From positions 806,001 through 870,000 of the forward strand of contig NZ_FMYH01000001.1 in assembly GCF_900096585.1 (NCBI RefSeq): a stretch of DNA of 64,000 bases, read 5' to 3'. A model generated the notes under the pieces. It did not search any database. It had not been told where the DNA came from and worked only from the letters and a program-made list of their open reading frames with translations. Below, piece after piece: positions 25,316 through 35,415 of this stretch (positions are counted from its first letter, which is position 1; each line of letters begins with the position of its first letter). The position numbers and the translations under genes are program-made. This DNA is from Sanguibacter gelidistatuariae. Its GTDB lineage: Bacteria; Actinomycetota; Actinomycetes; Actinomycetales; Cellulomonadaceae.

Positions 25316-28230
25316 CCCGCACTTCGGAGCCTGACGAGCCCAGGGGCGATTCACCCGATACCCATGCGATCCGAGGAGGTGGCGAGGGCGCTGGGCGCAC
25401 CAGAGCTCGTGCCGCTCGGGCGCCGTGGGCCCCGTGGCGCGCGGCCTTGCGGATCGCCGGCCGGGACGCCGCTCGTTCGCGGGGCCGCACCGCACTCGTG
25501 GCGGTCCTGGTCGGTCTTCCGATCATGGCGGGCGCCGTTGCGGCCGTGCTGTGGTCCGCTGCGACCCCCAGCGACGAGGTGCTCACCCGGCAGATGCTTG
25601 GGGAGACCACGCAGGCGAAGGTCGACTGGCACGGTGCGGCGATCATGCAGCTCCCCGGGCTCTCTGGCGGGACGGCGCAGACCGCGAACGGCTCGATCGA
25701 GGCTCGCACCATGACCGAGGTCGAGGCGATCCTGCGCACGGTGCTGCCACCGGGAGACGCGGTCCATCCACAGCGGACGTTCGCGGTCGAGATGGTCGCC
25801 GGAGCCGCCGAAGTCCAGTCTTCGGGCGTCGAACGCGACTCCACGGCGGCGGAGATCGCCGGGATGGTCCGCCTGACGCGGGGGCGCCTCCCGGACCACC
25901 CCGGCGAGGTGGCCCTCTCCGCAGCCGTAGCAAGGACGCTCGACGTCGTCGCGACGGACGTCGTCGACCTCTATGTGCTCGAGCCCTCGAACGGACCGGC
26001 ACGACGTGGCGAGAAGGCCACGGTCGTCGTCACGGGCGTGGTCGAATCGATCGAAGGTGCGGGCGTCCTGATGCCCGTCGGCACCTCCCCGTTGGTGGAC
26101 GACCCTCGGGTCACCTCCTGGCTCGTGACCGGACCCGAGCCGGTGACCTGGGACGACGTCCAAGGATTCAACGCCGCTGGGTTCACCGTCGTCAGCTGGG
26201 ACGTGGTCCGGAACCCGCCCCTGGACTCGGACGTGCCGATGATCGCCGAGCTGGGCGTCATGACCACCTCGCAGTCGAGGGCCACCATAGGCATCGTCGG
26301 AGCCGCCGTCGTCTTCGGGCTGTTCGAGATCATCCTGCTCATCGGCCCCGCGTTCGCGGTGGGTGCCAGGCGCAACGAACGCATGCTGGCTCTCGTGGCG
26401 TCCGTCGGAGGAGACCGGGCCACGTTGCGGCGCGTCGTGCTCGCCGGCGGACTCGTGATCGGTTTCGGAGCGTCGCTCGTGGCGGTCGCGGTCGGCATCG
26501 TCCTCTCCGTGCTCACGGTCGCCGTCGTGCGCCGGGTGCAGCCGCTGGCCCTGGCCGGTGACGTCCTGCCGGTGCCCGCTCTCGTGATGATTGTCGCGGC
26601 TGGGACCGCCATCGCCGTCGTCGCTGCGTGGCTCCCGGCGCGCGGGGCCGCGCGCACGGACGTCGCCGCGGTCTTGGCTGGACGGCGCGGGGAGGCGCGA
26701 CCGCGTCGGCGAGTACCCGTGGTCGGGGTGATCTTGCTCGTCTCGGGTATCGCGCTCGCGCTGGCAGGGGCCGTGACCCGGTCGCCGGTCCTCGTGGTCG
26801 CCGGGGTGACGGGCATGCTCGTCGGAGTCGTGGCCAGCTCGGGCGGGATCGTCACGCTCGTGTCCCGAGCGGCACCCTGGCTCGGCCCGGCCGGCCGCTT
26901 CGCCGTGCGCGACGCCGCGCGCCAGCGCTCCCGGACCGCCCCGGCGATCGCCGCCGTCATCGCCGCGATCGCCGGCCTCGTCGCCGCGGCATCGTTCGCG
27001 GAGTCCAAGGACGCCCGGGACCTGTCCATCCGGTCCGCCGTCGTCGCCGAGGGAGTCGTCGTCGTGACGCAGCCGGCTCCCGCGGTCGAAGCGGGCAGCG
27101 TCGAGCAAGAGGGGGACCCGAGGCAGACCGTCACAGATGTGCTCGAAGCGATGCTGCCGGTCACGGCTGTCCACGAGGTCCGCACCGCAGCCTACGATCC
27201 CGCAGGGCTGACGGAGCAGGACGCGGCATCCGCAGCTGCGCACGAGCTCTACCTGTGGGTCTCCACGGCGCAGGACCCGGCCCAGGTCTGCCCGGCCTGG
27301 CGCGAGGGCGTCGAGCAGACGGAAGAGCTCTGGGCGGCGGCTGCGCAGGACTCGCGGTGCTTCGGCGCGCAGGATTCGACGACGCCGATCAGCTTCGGCG
27401 ACTCCGGCTCGAGCCAGGTGATCGTCGATGACGGCACCGTCCTGGAAGCCACCGGTCTGCCGGGTGCCGCGACGGCCGCTCAGGCCCTGCGCGACGGGTT
27501 GGTCGTCGTCTCCGACGCGTCGCACGTATGGCCGGACGGGGCGGCGCGGGTGGAGGTCGAGCTCATGGACTTCCAGTCCTCGGGTGAGCCGAGTCCGACG
27601 ACCGTGGTGCTGCCCGCAGTCCATGTCGACCTGCCCCGCTACCAGTACGGGGTCGTGCTTCCTCCGCAGGTCCTCGGAGAGCTGGGGCTGATCTCGGTGC
27701 CCGTGGGCTATGTCGGGGTCACAGATCGGATGCCCACCGAGGCGGAGGAAGCAGCCGCCCAGACGGCATTGACGGTGATCGAACCCGAGGCCGCCGTGTT
27801 CGTCGAGCGGGGATTCGACCCGACCGACACGCAGTTCCTGATGGCTGTCCTCGTCGCGATCGCACTCGTCGTCGGACTGGTGGCCACCGCGATCGTCATG
27901 ACGCTCGCCGCGGCCGAGACCCGGCCCGACATGGCGACCCTCGGAGCGGTCGGCGCGGCGCCCCGGACCCGCCGCCGGATCGCCTCCGCCCAGGCTGGCC
28001 TGGTCACCGGGATCGGCACCGTGCTCGGGGCGGGCATCGGAGTCGCCTTCGCCTGGGTCCTCGTCCTGACCCGCCGGCATGAATACTCCCAGATCACGAC
28101 CGGATGGTCGCTGCACGTCCCGTGGATCCAAGTCCTGGCGATCACGATTGGTGTGCCGGTCTGCGCCTCGCTCGGTGCGTACCTGCTCACCCGGTCCCAG
28201 CTGCCGATAACGGCGCGGCTGAGTTCCTGA
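25312..28230 (+). CDS. FtsX-like ABC transporter permease
   Basis: 972 residues. One N-terminal membrane helix (about 60-80) is followed by an extracellular domain to about 320. An FtsX/MacB three-helix block (about 325-440), a central pair of helices (about 460-520) and a second large extracellular domain (about 560-835) come next. A C-terminal FtsX block (about 840-965) completes the protein. The duplicated FtsX organisation is typical of resistance exporters regulated by PadR. ATG start overlaps the ATPase stop. The substrate cannot be read from sequence. Confidence 0.88.
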   Translation: MTRTSEPDEPRGDSPDTHAIRGGGEGAGRTRARAARAPWAPWRAALRIAGRDAARSRGRTALVAVLVGLPIMAGAVAAVLWSAATPSDEVLTRQMLGETTQAKVDWHGAAIMQLPGLSGGTAQTANGSIEARTMTEVEAILRTVLPPGDAVHPQRTFAVEMVAGAAEVQSSGVERDSTAAEIAGMVRLTRGRLPDHPGEVALSAAVARTLDVVATDVVDLYVLEPSNGPARRGEKATVVVTGVVESIEGAGVLMPVGTSPLVDDPRVTSWLVTGPEPVTWDDVQGFNAAGFTVVSWDVVRNPPLDSDVPMIAELGVMTTSQSRATIGIVGAAVVFGLFEIILLIGPAFAVGARRNERMLALVASVGGDRATLRRVVLAGGLVIGFGASLVAVAVGIVLSVLTVAVVRRVQPLALAGDVLPVPALVMIVAAGTAIAVVAAWLPARGAARTDVAAVLAGRRGEARPRRRVPVVGVILLVSGIALALAGAVTRSPVLVVAGVTGMLVGVVASSGGIVTLVSRAAPWLGPAGRFAVRDAARQRSRTAPAIAAVIAAIAGLVAAASFAESKDARDLSIRSAVVAEGVVVVTQPAPAVEAGSVEQEGDPRQTVTDVLEAMLPVTAVHEVRTAAYDPAGLTEQDAASAAAHELYLWVSTAQDPAQVCPAWREGVEQTEELWAAAAQDSRCFGAQDSTTPISFGDSGSSQVIVDDGTVLEATGLPGAATAAQALRDGLVVVSDASHVWPDGAARVEVELMDFQSSGEPSPTTVVLPAVHVDLPRYQYGVVLPPQVLGELGLISVPVGYVGVTDRMPTEAEEAAAQTALTVIEPEAAVFVERGFDPTDTQFLMAVLVAIALVVGLVATAIVMTLAAAETRPDMATLGAVGAAPRTRRRIASAQAGLVTGIGTVLGAGIGVAFAWVLVLTRRHEYSQITTGWSLHVPWIQVLAITIGVPVCASLGAYLLTRSQLPITARLSS

Positions 28231-28256
28231 CCTCGGCCTACGCGGAGCGGCAGACC

Positions 28257-28297
28257 GGCGACGGCCGGGTGACCGGGTCGGTCACCCGGCCGTCGCC
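28257..28297. terminator. Terminator between convergent permease and surface-protein genes
   Basis: A perfect 18-bp stem (28257-28274 with 28280-28297) has a GGGTC loop. It lies 27 bases after the permease stop and 32 bases before the end of the convergent metallophosphoesterase gene. Confidence 0.8.
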
Positions 28298-28328
28298 GTC
28301 GTGCATCTTGTGTGCGAGGGCCCTGCGG

Positions 28329-31300
28329 CTACTCCCGTGCCCCGCGTCGTGCCCGTGCGGCGACGACGGCTGTCGCGCCCGCTGTCAGCAGCGAGAACGC
28401 CAGACCGAGCAGGAGGAACAGGCCAGCCGACGTGCCGGTCATCGCCAGCTCCCCGGACGCCTTGCCCCCAGCGTCGCCCGCGGCCTTGCCCGACGACGGG
28501 GCGGCCGGGTCGGTCGCGCCCGGTGTGCCGGTGCTGCCTGAGCCCGTGCCACCCGATCCCGTGCCACCAGAACCAGCGCCACCCGTCCCGGGCTCGACCG
28601 GCTTGGTCGGCGGGTCGGTGGGCACGACCGGTCCCGCGGCCACAGTGAGCAGCTGAACGGCCGACCGGTCGATGGCCCCGAAGGGGTCGGTCGTCGTGAC
28701 GTACCAGCCGTGCAGGCCGGCACCGGGGGTCTCCCAGGTGGCGGAGAGCGTCGTGCCGCTGGCCACGTCCGCGAAGGACGCGATGGCGTGGGTGGTGAGG
28801 ATCTCCGCCGAGAAGAAGTCCGTGCCGAGCGACTTCGTCTGGGGCACCAGGTTGAAGTCGGCGTAGTCCATCGTGAACTCCTGGTGCTGGATCTCGAGTG
28901 ACGGGTCGGTCGAGTTGAACTGGTCGAGATAGGGCGAGTAGGTCCGTGACGTGATCGTCTTGCCCTCGTTGTCGAAGTGCATGAGGCGCAGGAACGCCTG
29001 GCCCCCCTCGGGCAGGCCCTGGTAGTCGAAGAGGATCTGGTGCACCTTGCGGTCGGGGACCCCGTCACCGTCGTCGTCGAAGGCGTCCACCCGCGTGAAG
29101 GCGTCGTGGTAGTGCCCGGAGAAGACCATGATGACGTTCGGGTTGGTCGCCACGACCTCGTCGTGGATGCGCTGCGGCACCTCACCGAGACCGCCCGTGG
29201 TGAGCATGTACTCGTGCAGGTTGATGATCGCCTTGCGCTCGGGGTACCGGGCGAGGACGTCGTTCATCCAGGCGATCTCCGCGTCGCCGGGAGCCCAGCC
29301 CATGTACAGCATGATGAAGTCGAGGCCGCCGGCGGTGATCAGGTCGTAGTGACCGCGGTTGTCCTGGTAGGACCCGCCGAACCAGGGGTTCGACGCGAAG
29401 CGGGCCTCACCGAAGTACGTCGAGTACGGCCCGTAGTCGACCTCCTTGTGACCGACGTCGTGGTTCCCGGCGAGCACCCCGTAGGGCAGCTGGGCGTCGT
29501 CGAGCATCTGGTAGGCGGCCGTGGCGTTGTCCCACTGGTGCTGGTCGGTGTGGTTGTCGACGATGTCGCCGGTGTGGAAGACGTACTGCAGGTTCATCGC
29601 CTCGCGGTTGTCGAGGAAGTAGTTGTGGATGTCGAGCTGACGGTCGTAGTACGTGTCGTTGTAGTACTGCGTGTCCGACTCCCAGCCGAGCGTGAAGTCG
29701 TACTCCGAGCGCGGGGTGTCGCTGCCCCCTGTCGCCCGCGCGGCGGGCCCGGTCCGGGTGGACTGGTCCGCCCCCGCGAAGCCTTCGGAGTGCTGGACGA
29801 GCACCTGGATGACGCCGCCCTTCGTGTGCCCGGTGGCCGGGACCGTGCCACCCAGGGTGAACTCGGTCGAGTCCTCCCCGATCGTCACGTGCCGGTCGAG
29901 CTCCTGCCAGGTTCCTGTCGCGACGTCCAGGACGTAGAGCAGCACCTTCGCGCCCGCATTCGCCGTGCCGGACCAGCTCACCCGGGCCAGGTAGTCGTCG
30001 CCAGAGCCTTCCGGGACGCTCACGTCGAAGAGCTGGTAGGGGAAGGCGTCGTCGGAGGTCACGGTCGCATCGATACCGTCGGCGGCGGTCATCTTGGCGA
30101 GGTCGTCGCCGCTCAGCGCCGTGCTGCCCGCGCGGTCGAGGCCGCTGGCCACGCGGGTGGTACCCGAGTAGCTGGTCACGGACGCATCCGTGGGGGAGAG
30201 GCGGTAGCCCTCGTTGAAGGTCACGTCGAGGATGTCTCCGCTGGGATCCGTGACGGTGGCCGTCAGCTCGACGCCCGGTCCGGCGACGGTGGCCGAGTCG
30301 CCCGGTGAGAGCGAGCCCGACGACGGTTTCTCGACCGGGGTGGAGAACGTCACCGTGTGCGTCGCGGCGTTCCCCGCGGCGTCCGTGGCGGTCGCTGTGA
30401 AGACGTGCGTGCCCGGCTGCAGGGTGAGGGAGGACGTCTCGAGGGGGAGGGCGACCGCGTCGTCGTCGAGCGTCGCGGTGAGCGAAGCGATGCCGGAGCC
30501 GGCGTCGGTCGCCGCGGCGTCGACCGTGAACGGACCCTGGTAGTTCTTGCCCTCCACGAGCGGGCTCGTGATGGCCGGCGCGGTGTTGTCGACGACGACC
30601 CGACGGGTCACCTCGTCGGAGCCGGTGGTCGCGCGGACGGTGTGGTCGCCGTCGGCGACCGCCCGGGTGTCCCAGCTCGCGGAGCGAGCGGTGAACGCGT
30701 CGTCGGGCAGGGTGAAGACGGCGTCGTAGAAGTCGAGCTTGCCGGCGCTGTCGCCCATGTTGAGGACCTTGGCTGGGTCCGTGTACCCGGCCGGTCGCAG
30801 GGTGCGTCCGTCGGGAAGGATCAGGCGGAGGTTCTTGATCTGGAAGTCGTCGTTGTTCTCGCCGAGGTCGATGGCCGGCGCCGCCTTGGTGCCGGCGTAG
30901 ACGCTCAGGGTGAGCGTCTGGCCCTGCGTCACGTAGCTCAGCGGGACCGGGGTGGAGATGGTGTCGAAGCCGGAGTAGATGCCGTCGTCGAAGATGCGCA
31001 GGACGTCCGTGCCGATGAGCACGCCGTTCTTGAAGAACGTGTCGACGCCGCCCGCCTCGAAGGCGAAGACCGGAGCGGCCTCGAGCGCGGGCTGCGTGGT
31101 GACCGGCGCGCCGTCGATGTCGAGGGTGACCGGGGAGGGGTAGGTGTCCGCGGAGCCGGCGATCGTCGTCGTGCCGGCGACGAACTGGCCGTCGGCGACG
31201 TTGAGGCGCACGGGGGAGGTGTCGATGCCCTCGGCGGCGATGCGGCGGGTGGTCGTCGTGGTGGTGTTCGAGCCGTCGGAGGCGACGAGGTAGTAGTCGA

Positions 31301-32888
31301 ACCAGCGCTTGCCGGTCAGGTCGGCGGCGCTGACGGCGTGGCGGTAGCCGTCCTTGCCGTCGGAGGCGAGGTTGATCGCCTGGAAGTCCGCGTCCGAGCT
31401 GCCCTTGAGGAACAGCGTGACCGTGCGGGTCAGGACGTCGTCGGTCACGGTCGCGTCGACGGTGAGGGCTTCGGTGAGGGAGAAGGTCGACGGCGTGCGG
31501 TCGGTGACCTTGGGGGCGGAGGTGTCCGCGGGGGAGGTGACGGGCGCGGCGGGGACCTGCCCGGGCGTGACGGCGCCGGGGGTCGGTGCGGCCGAACCGG
31601 TGAGCGTCTGGCGGGCGGGGGCCGCGGGGTCGTAGGCGTACTGCAGGCCCTTGCTGACCACGACGTCCTTTGCGCCGCCGAGGTTGTAGTAGGCCTTGTT
31701 CACGCTGACGCCGGTGCGCGTGGTGATCTCCAGGCCGCGCGGGCTGCCGTTGGCCATGCCGCCTGAGAACACCTCGACGAGGTCCGTACCGAGGGTCAGC
31801 GACGTACCGAAGACGGCGTTGAAGTCGGCGGCCGTCAGGGCGTCGTTCGGGCCGTTCTTGACCCACAGGACGAGAGTCTTGCCCGGGGCGATCACCGGGT
31901 CCGTCGGGGTGGAGAGCCAGTCGACGACCGAGGAGTTGGTCAGGTCCTCGAGCGGGTAGAGGTAGCGCAGCACGTAGTCGGCAAAGCTGATCGGACGGTC
32001 CGTGGTGTTGTAGACCTCGACGAACTCGTAGCCGTCCGAGCCGCCGACGTTGATCGAGTCCGGGAGGGCCTCGGTGATCATCAGGGGAGGCGTGCCGGCG
32101 GCCGGGGCGGTCGGCGGCGTCGTGGGATCCGTCGTCGGGGGCACGGTGGGGTCCGGCGTCGGTTCGCCGGTCTCCGGATCGGTCGGTTCCGTCGGCGCGA
32201 CGAGCGCCTCCGCCAGGACTGTGCCCGGGCTGGGGACCCCGGCCGCGGTCAGGACATCGAGGCTGCGGGCCGACGTCGTGGACGGCAGCTTGAAGTGCGC
32301 GGAGCGCGCGGCCGCGACCGAACCGGTCGGGTAGTAGGACCAGCTGATCACCGAGCTGTCCGCGGCGACCAGACGGATGCCGCGCTCACCGCCGTTGGCC
32401 AGCCCGGCCTGGCCGGTGACACGCACGATCGGGTACGTGCCGGCGGGCTGGCCGGTCTCGGCCGCGTAGAAGTTGCGGAAGTCGTCATCGGTCTTGACCG
32501 AGGTGTCCACGTTGCCCGACGTGTAGTCGATCCAGAACACCACGGGTTGACCGGCCGGGACGACGGTGCCTGCCGGGATGGTGAGCGGCACGTCCTTGGT
32601 GCGGTCGTCGGAGTTCACGAAGGTGTACGCCAGCTTCACACCGGCGGCCGACAGGTCGATGTCCGTGCCCGAGGTGTTGACCACCTCGAAGAACTCGAAG
32701 TTGTCGTACCCGGTGTTGTCCGGGGCGATCTCGGTGACGACCAGCGGCCAGGGGGATGTGGCGGTGGCTGCTGCGGTCGCCGCGTTTGCGGCGGTCGCGG
32801 CGGTCGCGGCCAGGAGACCGCAGCCGAGAGCGACAGCCGTCACGGCCGCCACCCCCTTCGTCGTCGCCCGGGGGAGGTGGAGTGGCAC
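28329..32888 (-). CDS. Sortase-anchored surface protein with lamin-tail domains and a metallophosphoesterase domain
   Basis: 1519 residues from the GTG at 32888, which AGAAGGA precedes at good spacing and which starts a clean signal peptide ending in alanine-rich AATAANAATA. Two lamin-tail domains (VVTEIAPDNTGYDNFEFFEV near 45; ITEALPDSINVGGSDGYEFVEV near 260) are followed by Ig-like/beta domains. A calcineurin-type metallophosphoesterase follows at about 1060-1350, with motifs HTGDIVDNH, AGNHDVGH and FSGHYHDAF. A Gly/Ser/Thr linker leads to the sorting signal LAMTG, a membrane helix and RARRGARE. LAxTG is the class E sortase type. It probably scavenges phosphate from extracellular nucleotides or nucleic acids. 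Confidence 0.88.
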   Translation of the reverse strand: MPLHLPRATTKGVAAVTAVALGCGLLAATAATAANAATAAATATSPWPLVVTEIAPDNTGYDNFEFFEVVNTSGTDIDLSAAGVKLAYTFVNSDDRTKDVPLTIPAGTVVPAGQPVVFWIDYTSGNVDTSVKTDDDFRNFYAAETGQPAGTYPIVRVTGQAGLANGGERGIRLVAADSSVISWSYYPTGSVAAARSAHFKLPSTTSARSLDVLTAAGVPSPGTVLAEALVAPTEPTDPETGEPTPDPTVPPTTDPTTPPTAPAAGTPPLMITEALPDSINVGGSDGYEFVEVYNTTDRPISFADYVLRYLYPLEDLTNSSVVDWLSTPTDPVIAPGKTLVLWVKNGPNDALTAADFNAVFGTSLTLGTDLVEVFSGGMANGSPRGLEITTRTGVSVNKAYYNLGGAKDVVVSKGLQYAYDPAAPARQTLTGSAAPTPGAVTPGQVPAAPVTSPADTSAPKVTDRTPSTFSLTEALTVDATVTDDVLTRTVTLFLKGSSDADFQAINLASDGKDGYRHAVSAADLTGKRWFDYYLVASDGSNTTTTTTRRIAAEGIDTSPVRLNVADGQFVAGTTTIAGSADTYPSPVTLDIDGAPVTTQPALEAAPVFAFEAGGVDTFFKNGVLIGTDVLRIFDDGIYSGFDTISTPVPLSYVTQGQTLTLSVYAGTKAAPAIDLGENNDDFQIKNLRLILPDGRTLRPAGYTDPAKVLNMGDSAGKLDFYDAVFTLPDDAFTARSASWDTRAVADGDHTVRATTGSDEVTRRVVVDNTAPAITSPLVEGKNYQGPFTVDAAATDAGSGIASLTATLDDDAVALPLETSSLTLQPGTHVFTATATDAAGNAATHTVTFSTPVEKPSSGSLSPGDSATVAGPGVELTATVTDPSGDILDVTFNEGYRLSPTDASVTSYSGTTRVASGLDRAGSTALSGDDLAKMTAADGIDATVTSDDAFPYQLFDVSVPEGSGDDYLARVSWSGTANAGAKVLLYVLDVATGTWQELDRHVTIGEDSTEFTLGGTVPATGHTKGGVIQVLVQHSEGFAGADQSTRTGPAARATGGSDTPRSEYDFTLGWESDTQYYNDTYYDRQLDIHNYFLDNREAMNLQYVFHTGDIVDNHTDQHQWDNATAAYQMLDDAQLPYGVLAGNHDVGHKEVDYGPYSTYFGEARFASNPWFGGSYQDNRGHYDLITAGGLDFIMLYMGWAPGDAEIAWMNDVLARYPERKAIINLHEYMLTTGGLGEVPQRIHDEVVATNPNVIMVFSGHYHDAFTRVDAFDDDGDGVPDRKVHQILFDYQGLPEGGQAFLRLMHFDNEGKTITSRTYSPYLDQFNSTDPSLEIQHQEFTMDYADFNLVPQTKSLGTDFFSAEILTTHAIASFADVASGTTLSATWETPGAGLHGWYVTTTDPFGAIDRSAVQLLTVAAGPVVPTDPPTKPVEPGTGGAGSGGTGSGGTGSGSTGTPGATDPAAPSSGKAAGDAGGKASGELAMTGTSAGLFLLLGLAFSLLTAGATAVVAARARRGARE

Positions 32889-33133
32889 GGAAGGTCCTTC
32901 TCTCATTCGAAGCGTGGATGTGGCGAACGTATGAGAGGCGGATGGCGCGGTGGTGGCCGCGGGGTGAATGGGGGGAAGCGCGAGGGTGACACAGTCGCGG
33001 CCCGGGTGGGCGGGTCGCCGCGGGATATGCTCAGGGCCACCCCGTCTCATCGTCCAGGACGCACACACGCGTCCGTTGGTGCCGCCGTCTCTCCGGCTCC
33101 ATGTGGCTTTCCCTGAACCTGGAGCGTTTCCCC

Positions 33134-34318
33134 GTGGCACGAATCGTCGAACCCGTCAGTGTTCCCGTCACCAAGCTTGATGCCGTCGTCGGTGACGGCG
33201 CGCTCATCGGCTGGGAGGAGAACGGCACGGAGCAGACCGCCCGGTGGCGCACCGCCAACGACGTGCCCGCGCCCAGCCGGATGATCGTCATCGAGGACCA
33301 CTACACCGCGAAAGAGGCCTACCGCGACGCCTCCCAGGGCGTCGCCCTGCTGTGGCGCGGCGACTTCCAGAACGCGCGCCAGCTCCTCGAGGCCATCGAA
33401 CGACGCACCGAATCAGCGGAGGGTGCGACCGGCGGCACGACGGCGGAGGCCTTCTACCGCTACCGCCAGGCCCGCGCGCACCGCGCCCGGATCCTGTCCA
33501 TGCTGCTCATCCCGCTCGAGGCCGGGGGCGGCGTCCCGCTGCGCCGCCCGCCCGAGATCCGCGAGGCGCTCGCCGGTGCCTACGACGCGATCGACGAGCC
33601 GTCCCTGGTGTCGCTGCGCGAGGTGATCGGGGCGATCGGCGCCAACGAATGGCGTCGCAAGGGGATCCACGTCGACGCCCTCGACGCGAGCATCCACCCG
33701 CACTACGGCGCGTTCTTCCCGGTGCGCAGCGAGTACGTCGACCTCGTCGCCCAGGCCCCGCTGCCCGCGACAGACCTCGCCTTCGACATCGGCACTGGCA
33801 CCGGCGTGCTCGCCGCGGTGCTCGCTCGACGGGGAGTTTCTCGCGTCGTGGCGACTGACAGCGAGGAGCGGGCCGTCGTCTGCGCCCGCGAGAACCTCGC
33901 CCGTCTCGGCTTGGACGACCGTGTCGAGGTCGAGCTCATCGACATGTTCCCGCCCGGGCGAGCCTCCCTCGTGGTGTGCAACCCGCCGTGGGTCCCCGCG
34001 ACGTCGCGCACGCTCATGGACAACGCGGTCTACGACCCCAAGAGCCGCATGCTGCTGCGCTTCCTCGGTGGCCTGGCCCTGCACCTGACGCCCGACGGCG
34101 AAGGCTGGCTCGTGCTCTCCGACCTCGCCGAGCACCTCGGCCTGCGCACGCGCGAGTGGCTGCTGGGGGCGATCGAGAATGCCGGGTTGGTCGTTCTTGA
34201 ACGGCACGACATCCGGCCGACGCACCCTCGGGTGGGGGATGCGAACGACCCGCTGCACGCGGCGCGGGTCAAGGAAGTGACGTCCCTGTGGCGGCTTGCG
34301 GTGATGTCGGGGAAGTGA
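33134..34318 (+). CDS. Class I SAM-dependent methyltransferase (NPPY/W type)
   Basis: 394 residues from the GTG at 33134, which has GGAG upstream; an ATG 11 codons earlier has none. The N-terminal 200 residues include YRDASQGVALLWRGDFQNARQLL. The SAM motif LAFDIGTGTGVLAAVLARRG comes next (about 217-236), then VVCNPPWVP (about 277-285). The NPPW motif is shared by PrmC/HemK-type glutamine and N6-adenine methyltransferases. The target is therefore a planar amide or amino group of a protein, rRNA or metabolite. Stand-alone gene; substrate unknown. Confidence 0.85.
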   Translation: MARIVEPVSVPVTKLDAVVGDGALIGWEENGTEQTARWRTANDVPAPSRMIVIEDHYTAKEAYRDASQGVALLWRGDFQNARQLLEAIERRTESAEGATGGTTAEAFYRYRQARAHRARILSMLLIPLEAGGGVPLRRPPEIREALAGAYDAIDEPSLVSLREVIGAIGANEWRRKGIHVDALDASIHPHYGAFFPVRSEYVDLVAQAPLPATDLAFDIGTGTGVLAAVLARRGVSRVVATDSEERAVVCARENLARLGLDDRVEVELIDMFPPGRASLVVCNPPWVPATSRTLMDNAVYDPKSRMLLRFLGGLALHLTPDGEGWLVLSDLAEHLGLRTREWLLGAIENAGLVVLERHDIRPTHPRVGDANDPLHAARVKEVTSLWRLAVMSGK

Positions 34319-34331
34319 GCGGGCGGGGGTG

Positions 34332-34979
34332 ATGGCCGTGGAGAAGTACGACGTCAAGCGGGCGCGCAAGGAGCTCTACTCCTCGTCGGCGAAGGACTTC
34401 ACGGTCGTCGAGGTGCCTGAGCTGCGCTACCTCGCGGTCGACGGGCACGGTGATCCCAACACCGCGCCTGCCTACACCGAGGCGATCGAAGCCCTGTACT
34501 CGGTCGCCTACACGCTGAAGTTCGAGAGCAAGAAGACCCTTGGTCGGGACTTCGTCGTCGGCCCGCTGGAAGGACTCTGGCGAGCGGCCGACATGGCGGC
34601 GTTCGTCACGCGCGACAAGGCCGCGTGGGACTGGACGTTGATGATCAACCAGCCCGACTGGATCACTCCGGAGATGGTCGCGGCGGCGATCGAGGTGGCG
34701 GGGGCGAAGAAGACCCTGCCGGCGCTGGACCGCCTGTCCCTCATCACCCTCGAGGAGGGGACGTCGGTGCAGATCCTGCACGTCGGGTCCTACGACGACG
34801 AAGCACCGACCCTCGACCGGCTGCACCACGAGTACCTGCCCGCCCATGGCCTCACCTTCAACGGCGACCACCACGAGATCTACCTCTCCGACGCGCGGCG
34901 GACCGCTCCCGCCAAGCTCAAGACGATCCTCAGACAGCCGGTGGTTGCGGCGACCGGCCGCGCGGGCGTGCTCAAGTAG
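34332..34979 (+). CDS. GyrI-like domain protein
   Basis: 215 residues from the ATG at 34332 (a GTG just before it is equally possible). The N-terminal KYDVKRARKELYSSSAKDFTVVEVPELRYLAVDGHGDP and the C-terminal QILHVGSYDDEAPTLDRLHHEYLPAHGL are typical of the GyrI-like small-molecule-binding superfamily. Two repeated SHS2 modules are expected. These proteins bind or hydrolyse small molecules and occur as stress-associated cytosolic proteins. It lies 13 bases after the methyltransferase gene, so it is probably co-transcribed. Confidence 0.85.
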   Translation: MAVEKYDVKRARKELYSSSAKDFTVVEVPELRYLAVDGHGDPNTAPAYTEAIEALYSVAYTLKFESKKTLGRDFVVGPLEGLWRAADMAAFVTRDKAAWDWTLMINQPDWITPEMVAAAIEVAGAKKTLPALDRLSLITLEEGTSVQILHVGSYDDEAPTLDRLHHEYLPAHGLTFNGDHHEIYLSDARRTAPAKLKTILRQPVVAATGRAGVLK

Positions 34980-35036
34980 CGGCGACGCAGCTCCCGCCTA
35001 CCCCTGGTTGGGGGAGGGGAGTCGTAGGGTTCAGAC

Positions 35037-35354
35037 ATGACGGACTCACAGTCGCAGTACACATCGGAGCAGCTGTCTTCGCGGATCCGCCTTCCCGGGG
35101 TGGCGACTGGACTCTTTGTTGTGTCACCTGTCCTGTTGCTATTCGGTTGGCAAATCTTGATGGGAACCTCTAGCCGCAGGTTCTTTGACGGGGCGCCATT
35201 TCAGGCCTCGCTCGGAACGGTGATGTTGTTGGTAGGCGTGGCGTCTCTGCTTACTGCCCTTGTACTGGTCGGAGTGCGCGCGGTCGCGCAGCAGCAGGTG
35301 GATGTCCTTCTGCAGGTTGAGCGCGACCGATACGCGCAGGCCGCGGGTGAGTAG
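35037..35354 (+). CDS. Small two-helix membrane protein, hypothetical
   Basis: 105 residues. A polar, Gln/Ser-rich N-terminus (about 20) precedes two membrane helices (about 22-42 and 57-82) and a polar Gln/Glu/Arg-rich cytoplasmic tail. TAGGGT six bases before the ATG supports leaderless transcription. The sequence is somewhat less GC-rich than its neighbours. No family recognised. Confidence 0.72.
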   Translation: MTDSQSQYTSEQLSSRIRLPGVATGLFVVSPVLLLFGWQILMGTSSRRFFDGAPFQASLGTVMLLVGVASLLTALVLVGVRAVAQQQVDVLLQVERDRYAQAAGE

Positions 35355-35415
35355 CCGGTTCTCGTTCTGACCGCATCCGCCACAAGGGGCTGGTCGCAAT
35401 CGTGCCGCGCCGGAC

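Noticed and set aside
33101-33133. ATG at 33101 as methyltransferase start
   Set aside because: No Shine-Dalgarno and the extra residues are not conserved-looking; GTG at 33134 has GGAG upstream.
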